Shown here piece after piece: positions 1 to 12,295 of a stretch of DNA of 64,000 nt (positions within the stretch are counted from its first letter, which is position 1; every line of letters starts with the position of its first letter). The DNA is from Parapristionchus giblindavisi (Eukaryota; Nematoda; Chromadorea; Rhabditida; Diplogasteridae). The stretch covers positions 62,001 through 126,000 of the forward strand of contig CALSFV010000119.1 in the NCBI GenBank assembly GCA_943737045.1, in the 5' to 3' direction. The notes under the pieces were generated by a model, which saw only the letters and a list, made by a program, of their open reading frames with translations, did no database searches and was not told the origin of the DNA. Made by a program: the position numbers and the translations under genes.

Positions 1-567
1 TCGATGCCCTCGCCATTGTTTTTATATAGTGCGTCAATCCTCACATTACGAGGGTATGGCAATGTATGTCCCCATATTGTTTATTTCTGCTGCAATTTAC
101 TCTAACATTTGTCCATGAACGGATATTAGTCCACAACAATAAGAAGACGATGATTCATTGATTATCAAACTCATTGAGTCGTTTCGTACACAGTATGCAT
201 TCAACTGTAAGTATTCACAAGTCATTCTTTGTCTTACACCCATAATATCACCATTGTTTTGAGAACAACAACTATTGTACTATACGGAAAAGCTCTCAAA
301 TTTAATGAGGCCTTTCACAATACCTTACATTGACATCTGATCTGACATTATTCTAGAATAAAGAAGATAATGCCACCATCACCATAGAGTACAATCACAT
401 ATACTCAGTCATTCAACTAATATCATGGCATAACATATTGCTTACAGACTCCCTCATATGCCAGGCTTCGTTTCAATTTACTATTTTTAAAACATCAATT
501 TACAAAACCATATAAGCGAAACACAACGCAAGCCATTATAGATCTTCGAGCGCGTAGACCACTAGGA
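1..567. other. No recognised gene; probably G-alpha intron sequence
   Basis: The next expected G-alpha exon (switch I, QDVLRTRVKTTG-like) was sought on the minus strand and is not here. The stretch therefore probably belongs to intron 6. I saw no other feature in it. Confidence 0.4.
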
Positions 568-754
568 CATACATTTTCATACCCTCACAGTGTGAGGATC
601 GAGTGTGAGGATGTATATGGCTTATTATCAGGATCGACCCACTATATAAAGCTCATTTTTTATGCGAAAGATTACAATTTAAGCAAAAAATAGCGATTTT
701 TCTAGATCGACCCACTATATAATAAAAATTCGGTGAGGGCGCCGAAAATGTATG
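568..754. repeat. Short inverted-repeat element, CATACATTTTC family, copy 1
   Basis: The stretch begins CATACATTTTCATACC and ends GCCGAAAATGTATG, so the tips are inverted repeats. Inside is 'CCTCACAGTGTGAGG' and two copies of 'CGACCCACTATATAA'. The same layout recurs at 885-1087 and 2935-3219. It looks like a non-autonomous DNA element (MITE). It has no coding capacity. Confidence 0.7.
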
Positions 755-884
755 TAGGACATCAATAAATAGATGTTTACTAGGGAAATTCTATACCCAT
801 CCACGTTCGAACATTTTCGGCAGTTCGATCAATATTTTTATGAGATACAATCGATTTAATTATGCCTCAAAACCCTAACGAATA

Positions 885-1087
885 CATACATCTTCGAGCA
901 CCCACATTGTGGGTACGCGTCAGTTTATGAATTTATCTGGGTATAAAAAACGGGCCACTTTATCACATATTTAGCCAAAATAAGCGAAAAATAAGCAATT
1001 TAACGGGTCACTTTATAATCGGACTAGTAAATCACAATTACGGGTCAGATTGTAGTTCTCAAAATGCGAGTTGAACAAAAATGTATG
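885..1087. repeat. Short inverted-repeat element, CATACATTTTC family, copy 2 (diverged)
   Basis: It starts CATACATCTTCGAGCACC and ends AAAAATGTATG. Inside are 'GGGCCACTTTAT' and 'AAGCGAAAAATAAGCAATTT', which match the middle of the 568-754 copy. It lies in what should be intron 6 of the G-alpha gene. It is more diverged than the other copies. Confidence 0.55.
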
Positions 1088-1223
1088 AACGAATATCTCC
1101 GATTAACTAATAATAATATAAGCTAACCAAGATCAATCAAACAAAATCGACCGAATGCTATCACCTTTTAACCGGCAAAATAATTTTTTTAAACAAGAAT
1201 AAACAAGAACAAATAATGTGTAC

Positions 1224-4200
1224 CTGTGTGGGTATATAGACGGGTTGGGCGATACGTTCAAGATAATTGAGATAATATGCGGCGGAATCATTGAGTTGAT
1301 ACTCGCGTGAACTGAATATTAATAAATAATAATTGTGTAGCAAATATCGATTAACCTTAGCATTAGATTCATTTTTTCTTGATACATTTCAATTGTTTTC
1401 GCCTTATTGTAATCATTGAAGGATTTAAATATAAGGTAAGATAGGCAATAACACACGTTATTCCCTCTATAAATTTATTCCCTCTATAAATACTAGATCT
1501 TCCCGCAGACACGCATTCCAATATCGTAAACACAATGCTAAATCTACTCGCTTCTCGAACTTCATATCAAATCGTGTTGTTAGTAATTGGAATAAACTTA
1601 GTAATAATTCTATTATCTGCCCCTCAGTTAAATCTTTCCGGAAATGTATTAATTTGTCGTTACTCGAAATGTAATAATTAATTGTTATTTCTTTGCTACC
1701 TACGTTGTGGCATCGTATTTTATGTAATTCATCACGAGATCAATTATTCGCTATTATTAGTTATCCTTGTAATGCATAAATTATTATTATTAACAAAAAC
1801 AAATTCAAAATATATTTATTGAAATAAATAATAAATACCGCGCAAAGCACTCCTGGACTCCAGCATCTGCCCATAATCTCATCATAGCTGCAGCCAGATC
1901 CGGTGATAGTTCACCCTCATCAGAATTTAATGATAACTGCAATATTATTATTATTATTATTATTAATACCAATGTTATTCCTACTATTATGTTTTAGCAG
2001 AATGCATATATCATTTGAAGTCAATACAATGACATTTTATCTTATAATATTCGTCAGTTCTTCAATTTGGTTACCAATAACACCCTATGTACATTACATC
2101 TGTCCGACGATTCATAAAATTTTCTTTTGAAATGGCATTTTTTCCTCTTTATTTTTAGTGGAAATCCCGAGTTATAGATCGATAAACCCGCATAAATCAG
2201 CACAAACCACACGCATGCATATACTATATTTATGCACCCCCGCATTCGTTCTAATATAATAACGCACGTGTAAGACGATATTGTAAAAAGATCATATGAA
2301 GGAAGAAGAGGAAGAGAAAACGGAGAAGGTAGAATATATTTATTATAGATGGAAGGAGAAAGAAAGCAGAATAGAGATATCCGAGATCAAGTGAAGAGAT
2401 GTGCAAGAGTATTCAAAAAGCGAAACAAAAGATTCCCAAAAGGAATAGCCGTAGCAAGCAATATAATGCATGGATGTTGCACAACATTTCAAATTCCTTC
2501 ATTCATAAATAGTGACGGTAATGAAAAAAGAAGAAGTTGATAAATAACAGCGAGTCGGTAAAGAAATTAAGAGATTACAGTAACCCCAATGTTTCAATAT
2601 TGGATGGAATCTTCGCATCAATCAAAATGTTGAAACTCAGCGAAGAGAACCCACATAAACATTATTGAAATATGATAAAGAAATGAATGGTAAAGCATGA
2701 AATGCAAACCTGGAAGAAGCTTCGTTGATCATTTTGTCTTCTCCGATCAGAGAATTCAATCTTTAATTGATTCATTGCACGAAGAATTGCCATCATTGAC
2801 TACAATAAACAGTATTTATTAACGAATAAACATTAGATCATATAAGTCCATTCATTTATTTATTTTGTAGCGTATTTCTTGTAAAGGCTTGTAATTATAA
2901 TACCCACTATATAAGAATATTTTTTTATCACAATCATACATTTCACACCCTCACAATGTGAGGATTGACCCACTAAATACGGTTCATTTTCATGGTCGAC
3001 CCACTACATAAAGCGCATTTGTTATGTGAAAGATTACAATTTAAGCGAAAAATAACGATTTTTCTAAATCGACCCACTGTATAAAAATAATTCGGTGAGG
3101 GCACCGAAAATGTATGATTACAATTTAAGCAAAAATTAACGCTTTTTCTAAGTTGACACACCATATTTTGAAAATCGGCCCACTATATAAAAATCCTGAG
3201 ATAGCGCCGAAAATGTATGAAATGGAAAATCAATCTACACAATCTGTTTGCCACCACACATGACCGCAAACCGGAAATACCTTTACGTAAGCTAAGCAAA
3301 TTTTCAGCGGAAATGCTATTGCTTCGGCCGCTACGTCTATTGATAATATAGGGTAAAAAAGACTATTTTACCTTTCCCATGTATGTTTATATTCAAAGAT
3401 ATCTATATTCTGATATATATATCATTCAATAGTCCCCTATATACACTACCATACACACCATAGACAATAATAAATCGTATATTGCTTATGCTTCTATATT
3501 ATCTCACAAATGGCAAGTAATCTACGATATAAAGGGAGTAATATGACTATTAATGCTATAGCGCCTTACGAGATATGCAAGTTACAACTATATATGGATA
3601 TTATATATCCGATTATCGCATAAACAAAGTTACTTGACCGGTCTAACATCACAATAGCTACAATAGTAATACGTACTTTCAAATAGCCTCGGTAATATTC
3701 TAACTACTTGCTATTATTAATACCTCTATTATAGTAAGATATGTCAAGCAGTACAAAATACCGTCCACATACGATATAAAACTATTTTTCAAGCCACATA
3801 CAATATAAAAAATATTGAATAACACGAGTGAAGTCATGTACTGGAATAAATTTCTTGCAATGAATGAGATATGACTTATCGTACCTGTATAGTATTCGAA
3901 TATACCACAGGTCGATATGCTTTCCGTTCTTCTTCACCGTAACCAGTCTCATGGATAATCTTCATTTGTTTCACGATAGTTGACTTTCCTGAATCAACCA
4001 AGAATAATAATTGAAGATGAAAGAAGCTTCCTTAGTAGTGGTTACAGTATTCTATCTCAATCAATACTCTTAAGGACGCAGATATCATTCAAAATAACAG
4101 ACAAGTGAATGAATTCAAAGGAAGAAAGCAAAACATTAATTCGAATGTTAAAGCACGTATTTTTCTGTGTGATTGTGACAGATGTGATAGAATTAATGGA

Positions 4201-4547
4201 TGATAACAAACCAGACTCTCCAGCTCCAAGTAAGAGTAGTTTAACCTCACGAGATGCTCGATCTCCATCTTGTTTCAACTCAAATTAAATTCATATTAAA
4301 TCAATTTTCAAAAGAAAACAATAATCAATAAATTATTGTGACTAGAAAAAAGTAATGTAATAAGTAGAAACTCTCTACTGTTTCATTTACTATGTCTACG
4401 AGAGTGGAAAACACAGGAACTGTATCTTCAGCTGTAGTTTCGAAAAACAGAAAATCACTGATACAATAATATTCAAGTTCATACCAGTTCATCAATTTGC
4501 TTTGATCGAAGCTTCGCACTCTTATCTGTGCTGTTAACACAACCCAT
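1224..4547 (-). CDS. G protein alpha subunit, Gi/o class, 5' part (runs off left edge)
   Basis: This is a heterotrimeric G-protein alpha subunit, the GTP switch that couples seven-helix receptors to effectors at the plasma membrane. Exons on the minus strand are 4547-4485, 4278-4212, 3988-3885, 2799-2710, 1936-1839 and 1311-1224: 510 bases, 170 codons, continuous frame. The protein starts MGC, the usual myristoyl-Gly/palmitoyl-Cys anchor. The P-loop GAGESGKST is split between exons 2 and 3, followed by [14 protein letters not shown] and [11 protein letters not shown]. The helical domain follows, and the last visible exon reads [14 protein letters not shown] to YIPTQ. Switch I, switch II and the C-terminus lie outside the window. 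[13 protein letters not shown] favours a Gi-like protein (C. elegans GPA-16 type) over Go, but I have not run an alignment. Exon 2 appears to follow a GAG acceptor, and the junction SKQIDE-LLKQDGD keeps the family spacing. Introns 3 and 6 carry CATACATTTTC repeats. Confidence 0.93.
2935..3219. repeat. Short inverted-repeat element, CATACATTTTC family, copy 3 with partial tandem duplication
   Basis: Bases 2935-3116 form a unit with CATACATTTCACACC at one end and GAAAATGTATG at the other. The right half is then repeated once more to 3219, again ending GCGCCGAAAATGTATG. The element lies in intron 3 of the G-alpha gene. Confidence 0.7.
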
Positions 4548-5961
4548 GACCAGACAACGTCACTAAAAAAAAAATATTAAAATAGAAAAATAAACAACAA
4601 ATACTACTCAATAGGGGACATGGTGTACAAGTGGTCAAGCACGACTGAACATTTTCAATAGGTTATTTGCTTATCGTTCAATCAATAAAGACAGGTGTTA
4701 AGTGATAGTGTGATGAGGTCCATAAAGGCGATTTCTGAGAGAATTAATGGGACCAGTTGATTGAAAGGAATGAAACTTTGATCGATAACGCCATAACTTA
4801 TTCATGGAGGAAAAGGAGGACAGTTCGTGGTGGGAGAGAGATAGTATAGAACCAAGACAGAGGAGAGTGAAGAGAAAGTGAAGGAGAAGAGGGTAGAAGA
4901 AGAGGGGGGAAGTGCGAGCATAGCCAATGAATGGTGAATGTAGGCAATTCAGCAATGGAGACGGGGGATTGATAGAGAGTACGAGAAAGAGACAAGGAAA
5001 GCAACAAGTGAAAAGAGAACACATTGAACAAGGATAGCTGTCGCTTTAAATCAATTGCTCACACTACTTATTTTCCCTCACAAGATGAAGATGGATGACC
5101 TCTCTTATCAACACTTATTAGTGATCTAACAAAAACAGAAAGTGACGAAACCAGTAAGTAATACGCGAATAAAGCGAAAATGCGAACGAAGCGATACGGA
5201 AATTCAAAAACGACAAGTTGCCGCCTTTTGAGAAGCAAACGCGCAAGATGCACCGAGAATGGAACATGCCAATCAAGTTTTTGAACGCGTTTACTGTTTT
5301 CGGTTCAGTTGAGAGCACTCGGCATATTCAATCTATTTTTTCTTCCAAATTTAAATAATTCTACGTTGAAAAATTGATATATATATATGCGCATATATGC
5401 GACTGGAAATATGGAGAGCACTTCAAATGCGATTACGATACAGGATAAATCTGGAGTGAGTGTCGCGTGATTGATCGTTTCTATTATGAACCGCACTAGA
5501 TAGGGAAGATAGATAAAGAGACGTTAAAGATAAAAGGTAACGAAGAGATGGAATGAGATAGTGGAGAAGATATAGAATGAACTAATCATTGCAATTCGTA
5601 TGTGGGAAAGCGATCATCAAATACATTGTACTCGCGCACGCACAGAGACATCTTATTTTATATTTCCAAATTAATTTTTGCAGTATTAAAGCATGTTAAC
5701 CAGCACACTATGTAAAAATAATATTGTCTTGAATCATACGCTCTTTTTAGAGAAATACAGTACCTGAGTCGCCTTGTTTTATGAACTGAATAAGCGAATA
5801 AAAATATGTTAATATCTACGATGATAGACTTAACCGATAACCTTACCATGACCACATAAAAAAAAACTATTAGTTCACTCTGGAAAGTTCGCGCTCTCGC
5901 ATGTACTAAATATCAAGCATGATTCATTTATGATCTTGGCAATCAATAAGCTGAATTGTCA
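4548..5961. promoter_or_regulatory. 5' flank of the G-alpha gene with a long purine tract
   Basis: This is the sequence upstream of the G-alpha start. Bases about 4797-5000 are strongly purine-rich on the plus strand (GAGA and GGAGAAGAGGG runs). Read on the minus strand this gives long CTCTCC runs that produce spurious open frames. Such tracts are common near worm promoters, but no specific binding site can be named. No gene was recognised between 5010 and 5961. Confidence 0.35.
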
Positions 5962-6308
5962 TTAAAAATGAAGGGGTCATTCGAGTTTTTTCGTGACTAA
6001 ACTGGCCAGGCTGAACTATAGATGAAATTTCCCTGAATTCAAAAACAATTTAGAAAATATAGATGACGATGAATACCGTTGACCGAACCGAAAAGTCGTT
6101 GCTGAAACGTCGGGTAAGAACGAATTTTCGATTTTTGAAAGATATGTAAATTTATAGAAAATTGCAAACGGGAATCGAACCCGCGTGGCAGTGTTACAAG
6201 CTGTGGCTACCAATCACTGACTATGAGCTGGAGGGGAAATCTATTAGAGAAGAGAATGAGACATCGTCAGTCCCACGTTATTATAATCTCCTGGCTCCCC
6301 TTCTTTAA
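5962..6308 (-). mobile_element. TTAA-flanked MITE with internal tRNA-like module, copy A
   Basis: The element is bounded by TTAA at 5962-5965 and at 6305-6308. The right tip CCCCTTCTTTAA mirrors the family start TTAAAGAAGGGG. The common family segment 'GTGACTAAACTGGCCAGG' is present near 5992. On the minus strand a B-box (GGTTCGATTCC, 6181-6171) lies about 40 bases after an A-box-like sequence. It is followed by the family sequence 'CGTTTGCAATTTTC'. The tRNA part is too degenerate to be a working tRNA. Confidence 0.75.
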
Positions 6309-7639
6309 GATTCGAAACAAGATACATCTAATACCATAATGTATTATAATATTATGCATTTAATTTAAAAAAAAGGTGAAATGGAACTGAAATATCATAG
6401 TAATGAATTGAGTATAAACAGAGCGAATTGACCCACTTATGAGATCACATTAAAGCAAAAAAAGAGAGGCAAGTTACTTCGAACGAGCTGTTAGTCATCA
6501 AGGGTGAGGAAGGTCAATCGGACAAAAAAATGTCCTGAAAAAATCACAGACGTTATCTAATTTAGGCATAAAAATCAATACCTACACAATACAAACTGAT
6601 CTGACTCCCTTCTTCGTTCTGAAACCATTACCCATAACCACTATCCCCTATTCACTTATTGTTTGTCATTCGAATTAATTCCTCTCCGTGGGTGATGAAG
6701 TTTCTTAAAATAATGTCAAAATATCAAATAATGAAGTACTTGGCCCTACCTCCACATAGACTAACTAGTAAGAGCCCCAAAGTCGGCAATTTTTCGGCGA
6801 CAAAAAAAGTTTGACGACGTATGTCGACGTTGAAAATGAAGATACATATGAAAAAAAGCTCGACGGTGCCTTGTTAGGGACCATATTGACTACCGAATTG
6901 CAATTATACATGTGGGGGTTAAAAAATGTGCCAACCACCCCCCGATTTTACTCGATTCTTCAGTGACACGCGAGATATATCGAGGAGTGTAATAAGTACT
7001 TCAATAATTTGGCATAGTCAAATAACATTGTTGTTGAAATTCATTTAAAAAGAATCTTTTTGTGGGAAATTTGTAAAAATTGCAAAAATGTCAGCCGGAA
7101 AGAGTGGTCGAACTTGCGTGAGCCAAAGGCAATGCTTGAGCACTTACATACAGCGCTAAAGAATGCGGGAGCTGGGAAGTTGATGAGGTAGAATTTTTCC
7201 ATTGGAAAAATGAAAAGTAGAAGCTTCTAACTTTTTCCCGAAAAGCGTTAAGAAAATTTTTACAGATGTGTTAAAAAATATGCCCTAAACAGTTGAACTA
7301 ATTAAATGATGGTACTCGGCTGAGACACCTTCCTTGTTGAATAGCGTACAGTCAATGAAATACACAACGCGAAATATGATAAAAACGATAGCTAAAACAC
7401 CATGTTAGAAAAAGTGTGTGTATTGGGAAAATTTGTACGAGATATTACCATGGTTTCTAAATTATTTCGAGTCAGATAAAAGTACTTTTGACTACAAAAA
7501 CTAAAAAATGGGATAATCAGACAATTATAAAAGTATCCATACAATAAATACATCGTAGAATCTCAGACCAAACGTCGAAATAGAAAAAAATGTGATATCC
7601 TAGATCTTATTTGCATCAAGAATGTGTGTGTGTGTTTGC
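6309..7639. other. No recognised gene
   Basis: This is a 1.3-kb AT-rich interval. I found no long open frame and no splice-bounded exon that I recognise. A short (GT)n run lies near 7623-7636, just outside the palindromic element that follows. Confidence 0.4.
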
Positions 7640-9645
7640 TTAAGAGGCATGCTCCCTAAGACTCGATCATATTCGACCACCCCCGGACACGTGCGCTAGC
7701 AATGGGAACTGGGGGTCCATACTTGGGTGTTAGGAGTGTCACCGGCCCTGATTACACAAAACAGCAGAAATTTCCTGTTTGTGCCCTCAGGCTATTAGAA
7801 AAATTAATTTAAGTGCAAAAACGTTTAAAAATCATAATTTCTCAAATTGTTGAGATAAATTCCAAATATCATTTGCGATGCGTCTAGGGTGCACAGAGCT
7901 TGCTAATTCACTATTAGCATCGAATGTGCGTTGATTCCTAAACCACTTTTTTTACTTAAAATTTTTGTTTTTTCGGACAAATTATTGCTTGTTGTAGATT
8001 GCTGCAAAGATTTCCGACCAGGTATTGTAGCCTAAGCAATTCTGCATTGATTTCACTTAAAACCGGGTTCTTCCCGTTAGACCATCTTGCCGAAATTTTC
8101 GCTCGAATTTCCGTCATCGATGGTTTTCCCGAACAAATGTATTTTCCAAACGTATTTTCCAAACGATTGGTGCGGAATTGTGGTCTACACAAGGTTTCGA
8201 AGTGAGGCCAGTCAAATGACACAAGAAGCCCATCACTTGGATCAATTTGAAAATTTCGATTTTCATGACCCGGGGGTCATGGTCTGAAAATTTTCAAAAT
8301 TTCTCAAGTTTGAAATGTTTTCATTTCTGCGGCTTATTGTGAAGTATTGATGCTGTGAATAATATTTATCCAATGCTCAATGGCTGATCTATCCTTTCAA
8401 CCATTTTTTTGAAAATTTTCATTCTGATTGCGTGCGAAAAATCAGAATTGTGTTTGAATCAGTTTCCAACTTGCTTTCTGTAACATTCTGTCATAGTACT
8501 ATACAATATACATAATCAATATGAGAATTGTTCATTTTCGAAAATTCAGAAAATTAAATTTGAGTGCCTACTTTCACGGTAAATTTTTGAAATATTGCAG
8601 TTTGTCGACTCGAATGCTGCGACAATGAGCAAATGACAATGACAATGTGAAGTTTCACGATGAGTAAACATAGTAGAACTGAAATCCCGGCATTTGGCTC
8701 ACTTTTGAAAAATCGATTTCCATGACCCCGGGTTCATGGCAAAAAAATTGAATTTTCGAAAATGAACGATTTTCAAATTGATTATGTATATTGTAAAGTA
8801 CTATGACAGAATGTTACAGAAATCAAGTTGGAAACTGATTCAAACACAATTCTGATTTTTCGCACGCAATCAGAATGAAAATTTTCAAAAAATTGGTTGA
8901 AAGGATAGATCAGCCATTGAGCATTGGATGAATATTATTCACATCATTGGTACTTCACAATAAGCCGCATAAATGAAAACATTTCAAACTTGAGAAATTT
9001 CGAAATTTTCGGACCATGACCCCCGGGTCATGAAAATCGAAATTTTCAAATTGATCCAAGTGATGGGCTTCTTGTGTCATTTGACTGGCCTCACCTCGAA
9101 ACTTTGTGTAGACCACAATTCCGCACCAATCGTTTGGAAAATACGTTTGGAAAATACATTTGTTCGGGAAAACCATCGATGACGGAAATTCGAGCGAAAA
9201 TTTCGGCAAGATGGTCTAACGGGAAGAACCCGGTTTTAAGTGAAATCAATGCAGAATTGCTTAGGCTACAATACCTGGTCGGAAATCTTTGCAGCAATCT
9301 ACAACAAGCAATAATTTGTCCGAAAAAACAAAAATTTTAAGTAAAAAAAGTGGTTTAGGAATCAACGCACATTCGATGCTAATAGTGAATTAGCAAGCTC
9401 TGTGCACCCTAGACGCATCGCAAATGATATTTGGAATTTATCTCAACAATTTGAGAAATTATGATTTTTAAACGTTTTTGCACTTAAATTAATTTTTCTA
9501 ATAGCCTGAGGGCACAAACAGGAAATTTCTGCTGTTTTGTGTAATAAGGGCCGGTGACACTCCTAACACCCAAGTATGGACCCCCAGTTCCCATTGCTAG
9601 CGCACGTGTCCGGGGGTGGTCGAGTCTTAATGACCATCTCTCTTA
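7640..9645. mobile_element. Long palindromic TTAA element (foldback), copy 1
   Basis: Both ends begin TTAAGAG: left 7640, right 9645 read on the other strand. The arms of roughly 0.9 kb are near-perfect inverted repeats around a centre near 8.65 kb. The arms hold mirrored open frames (for example minus 8222-7956 and plus 9074-9340, which differ at a Phe/Leu position). These come from the palindrome, not from two genes. No transposase is visible, so the element is non-autonomous. The TTAA ends fit piggyBac-type mobilisation and the palindromic TTAA repeats known in Caenorhabditis; the assignment is inferred. The arms contain a repeated motif CATGACCCGGGGGTCATG. Confidence 0.85.
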
Positions 9646-10049
9646 AGTGGAAATGAAGAAATTCGAATGTCATTCAACGATGAATTAAAATTCTCTTTAC
9701 TCTTTGTGCACGCTGTTTTGAAAATCTCCGTACAATCCACATTTATTCCCTGAATTTCATTGGAGAGTGGAGAATTAGAAAGTGTATTGAGGTATGGCTT
9801 TACGGGGTAAATACACATATTACTATTACAAACTATCAATTCCACATAAGGTCTCATTTTAGGAGACCACAAATGTATAAACGTTGTAATAGTTTCTAAC
9901 TCTTCAAGATATTTCACTCAATGTATTTTAAAAAAATACAAAATATTTTTAAAAAAAGGTTAATTAGTAAGACATTAATAAAGATCAACTACATAATAGA
10001 TTAATATGAATGAAGAGGCCAATCTAGGTACAATAATAATATTTCTTAC
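9646..10049. other. No recognised gene
   Basis: A minus-strand open frame of 96 codons (9917-9627) overlaps the end of the palindromic element. It shows no family motif, so I do not call it a gene. Confidence 0.4.
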
Positions 10050-10400
10050 TTAAAGAAGGGGACCCTCGAGTTTTTTCGTGACTAAACTGGCCAGGCAGAA
10101 CTATAGATGAAATTTCCCTGAATTCAAAAACAATTTTCTCTAAAATTTTATATGCTCCGGAATACCGTAAACCCGGGATTAAAGTTCACTCATGTCCAGG
10201 AAAAGGCGCGAGTTTTTGAAAATATATAGAAAATTGCAAACGGGATTCGAACCTGCGTGGCACGGTTACATACGCTGGCATGTAACCACTTAGCTATACA
10301 CGCTACTCTCTGAACCTCTCAATTCTGATAGAGAAAATAAAGTCACTTCCTATCTCCCACGTTCTAGCGCTCCCCAAATCTCCTGGTTCCCCTTCTTTAA
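10050..10400 (-). mobile_element. TTAA-flanked MITE with internal tRNA-like module, copy B (best preserved)
   Basis: It begins TTAAAGAAGGGGACCC and ends GGTTCCCCTTCTTTAA, inverted tips of about 15 bases bounded by TTAA. On the minus strand it contains an A-box TAGCTAAGTGGTTA (10296-10283). A B-box GGTTCGAATCCC (10254-10243) lies about 30 bases further, which is normal tRNA spacing. Both stems are only partly paired. The tRNA-like part is followed by 'GTTTGCAATTTTC', as in the other copies. Confidence 0.85.
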
Positions 10401-11749
10401 GAAATGGGGTAATTCATCACAAAAATGAATGTAGGAAAACAAAATCATTTAAGGGATTGAAAATGAGGACATAAATAATGTAGGGTTCAGCAATGTTACT
10501 AGTGAATTATCCAAGCAGATGAGAAAGCCCTAGGCTTGTGAGGTTGAATCAATACCTATCCAAGATCCGTTTCCCTTGAAGGACTACCCCTAGCTATTCC
10601 CTTACTCTCCGCTCTGGCACCACTCTCTCGGAGGGAAAAGACGTTATTAGATAATGTCACTAGAGCGGAGAATTTTGTTATAGATTATGAGCAAGGTTTT
10701 TTTCTATAACAGGAGATATAACATGGTTGGACTGGAACAAGGATGACTTTGGATAATCGAAGTGAAGAGGAGTAATGGAAATGACCTCGATAGAATGAAG
10801 AACAGACTGAGAGGAGGGATGAAAGAGGCTCTCAATCTATCCCCAGAATAAATAATAGGACCGATATACTGACAATGAGAAAAACCAAGATATCTTCATC
10901 ATGCAATGATTGGCAGAGAATTACGAAATAGTAAAAAAAAAACGAAAAACATACTTCATTCTATAGAGGTCATTTCCATGAAATAATATAATATGAAATT
11001 AATGAATTGATAACTTGATATATACATACACCATTTGCATAATTTCGGTATTTTAAGGCATTACCACTAAAAATCATGCATTGATAATAGATTTCTATTG
11101 TTTATTCCTATCAAATTAGCAACGAAAAGAGCACATGGTGAATGTAAAAAATATTGGTTTAAAAAAACTTCTTAAATCAATGATCAGTCTTTATCAGGTT
11201 AACACATTTGTGTGCTGGGATATGGATAATATCCATCATATGGCATATTCTACAATTCTCTTCCTATTCTTTTCCTTAGACTTTCCAACCATCGCTTAGA
11301 ACCATAATTTTTTTGATTTTGATTTTTTTGCCGAGGTGAACTTTAATGTAACTTGAATAAAATGAGGTACGAAGGAGTTGGAAAGTACTCCTTGCCAATT
11401 GATCTTTATTCATCTTACATCAATGTTTCAATAAGTCCATTTGTGAGCTGCACTTCCTCTTCTCTCCCACAGTACCCCCCCTCTCTCGTTTTTACCCCAA
11501 ATGCTCTCATTTATTTGTTCTTTCAAATGTTGTCGCATCTTTTTGATGTATGATAAATTAAATTAAATTAAGTGAAAATGAAGTTTAAAAGGATAATTCA
11601 TTCATGTCTACACATAGAGAAAGTTAATTCGAACAACCTTCGATTAAGCACTCTGAACAGCTGTGGTTATGTTATTTTTCAACTTTCCCATCTCATTTCT
11701 TATTTTATTTTCATTTTCTCTGTCTTATCATATCATCTATCAGCACCAC
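10401..11749. other. No recognised gene; one small foldback
   Basis: A small inverted repeat lies at about 10604-10672 (TCTCCGCTCT against AGAGCGGAGA). A related one is at 12150-12221. Nothing else in this 1.3 kb looks coding. Confidence 0.4.
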
Positions 11750-12124
11750 TTAAAGAAAGGGAACTAGGAGATTTGGGGTGCGATATTATCATGAAGAACG
11801 TCAGAGCAACGATGTGTCATTATGTTCTCTAATAGATTCGAGAGGAAGAAAGCGTATACCATGCACCTCAGTGGTCAGTAGCCACCGCTTGTAACCGAGC
11901 CAAACGGGTTCCATTACCGCTTGCAATTTTCGTTATATTTATGTTTCAAAATCGAAAATTCGCGCCTTTTCGTGGAACAGCTACGAATTCTCAGCATGGA
12001 TTACGGTATTCCAGGGCATCTATAATTTATGAGAAAATTGGTTTTGTATACAGGGAGATGTATTCTTTAGTTTTGCCTCGCCAGCTTAGTCAAGAAAAAA
12101 ACGGTAGGGTTCCCATCTTTTTCA
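11750..12124 (+). mobile_element. TTAA-type MITE with tRNA-like module, copy C (old)
   Basis: It starts TTAAAGAAAGGGAACT and is collinear with the 13397-13750 copy through the tRNA-like part (CCTCAGTGGTCAGTAG near 11870, GGGTTCCATTACC near 11908). It continues to 'CGCCAGCTTAGTCAAG' and a worn right end near 12124. The B-box is mutated, so this copy is more decayed than B or D. Confidence 0.7.
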
Positions 12125-12149
12125 AAAGGCACACCACGAGCTAATTATA

Positions 12150-12221
12150 CTCTCCGCCCTGGCAACGCTCTATCGTAGACAAAGAAAGCGAGAGAGCTTT
12201 GCTTTGCCAGAACAGAGAATT
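12150..12221. repeat. Small inverted repeat
   Basis: CTCTCCGCCCTGGCAA at the left pairs imperfectly with TTGCCAGAACAGAGAA at the right. It resembles the foldback at 10604-10672. No coding capacity. Confidence 0.45.
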
Positions 12222-12293
12222 TCAAATTTGCTCGGGGTATGTCTTTAAAGGAGCTATCAGGATTATTATCATATCTGCCGCTAATATACACAA

Positions 12294-12295
<2 letters not shown>

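Noticed and set aside
7956..9340. Mirrored 68-88 codon frames, also at 63.2-63.6 kb
   Set aside because: They are the same palindrome arm read several times; no protein family recognised.
10234..10310. Possible true tRNA gene on the minus strand
   Set aside because: A-box and B-box are good, but the acceptor and anticodon stems pair poorly, and the block recurs at the same place in each MITE copy.
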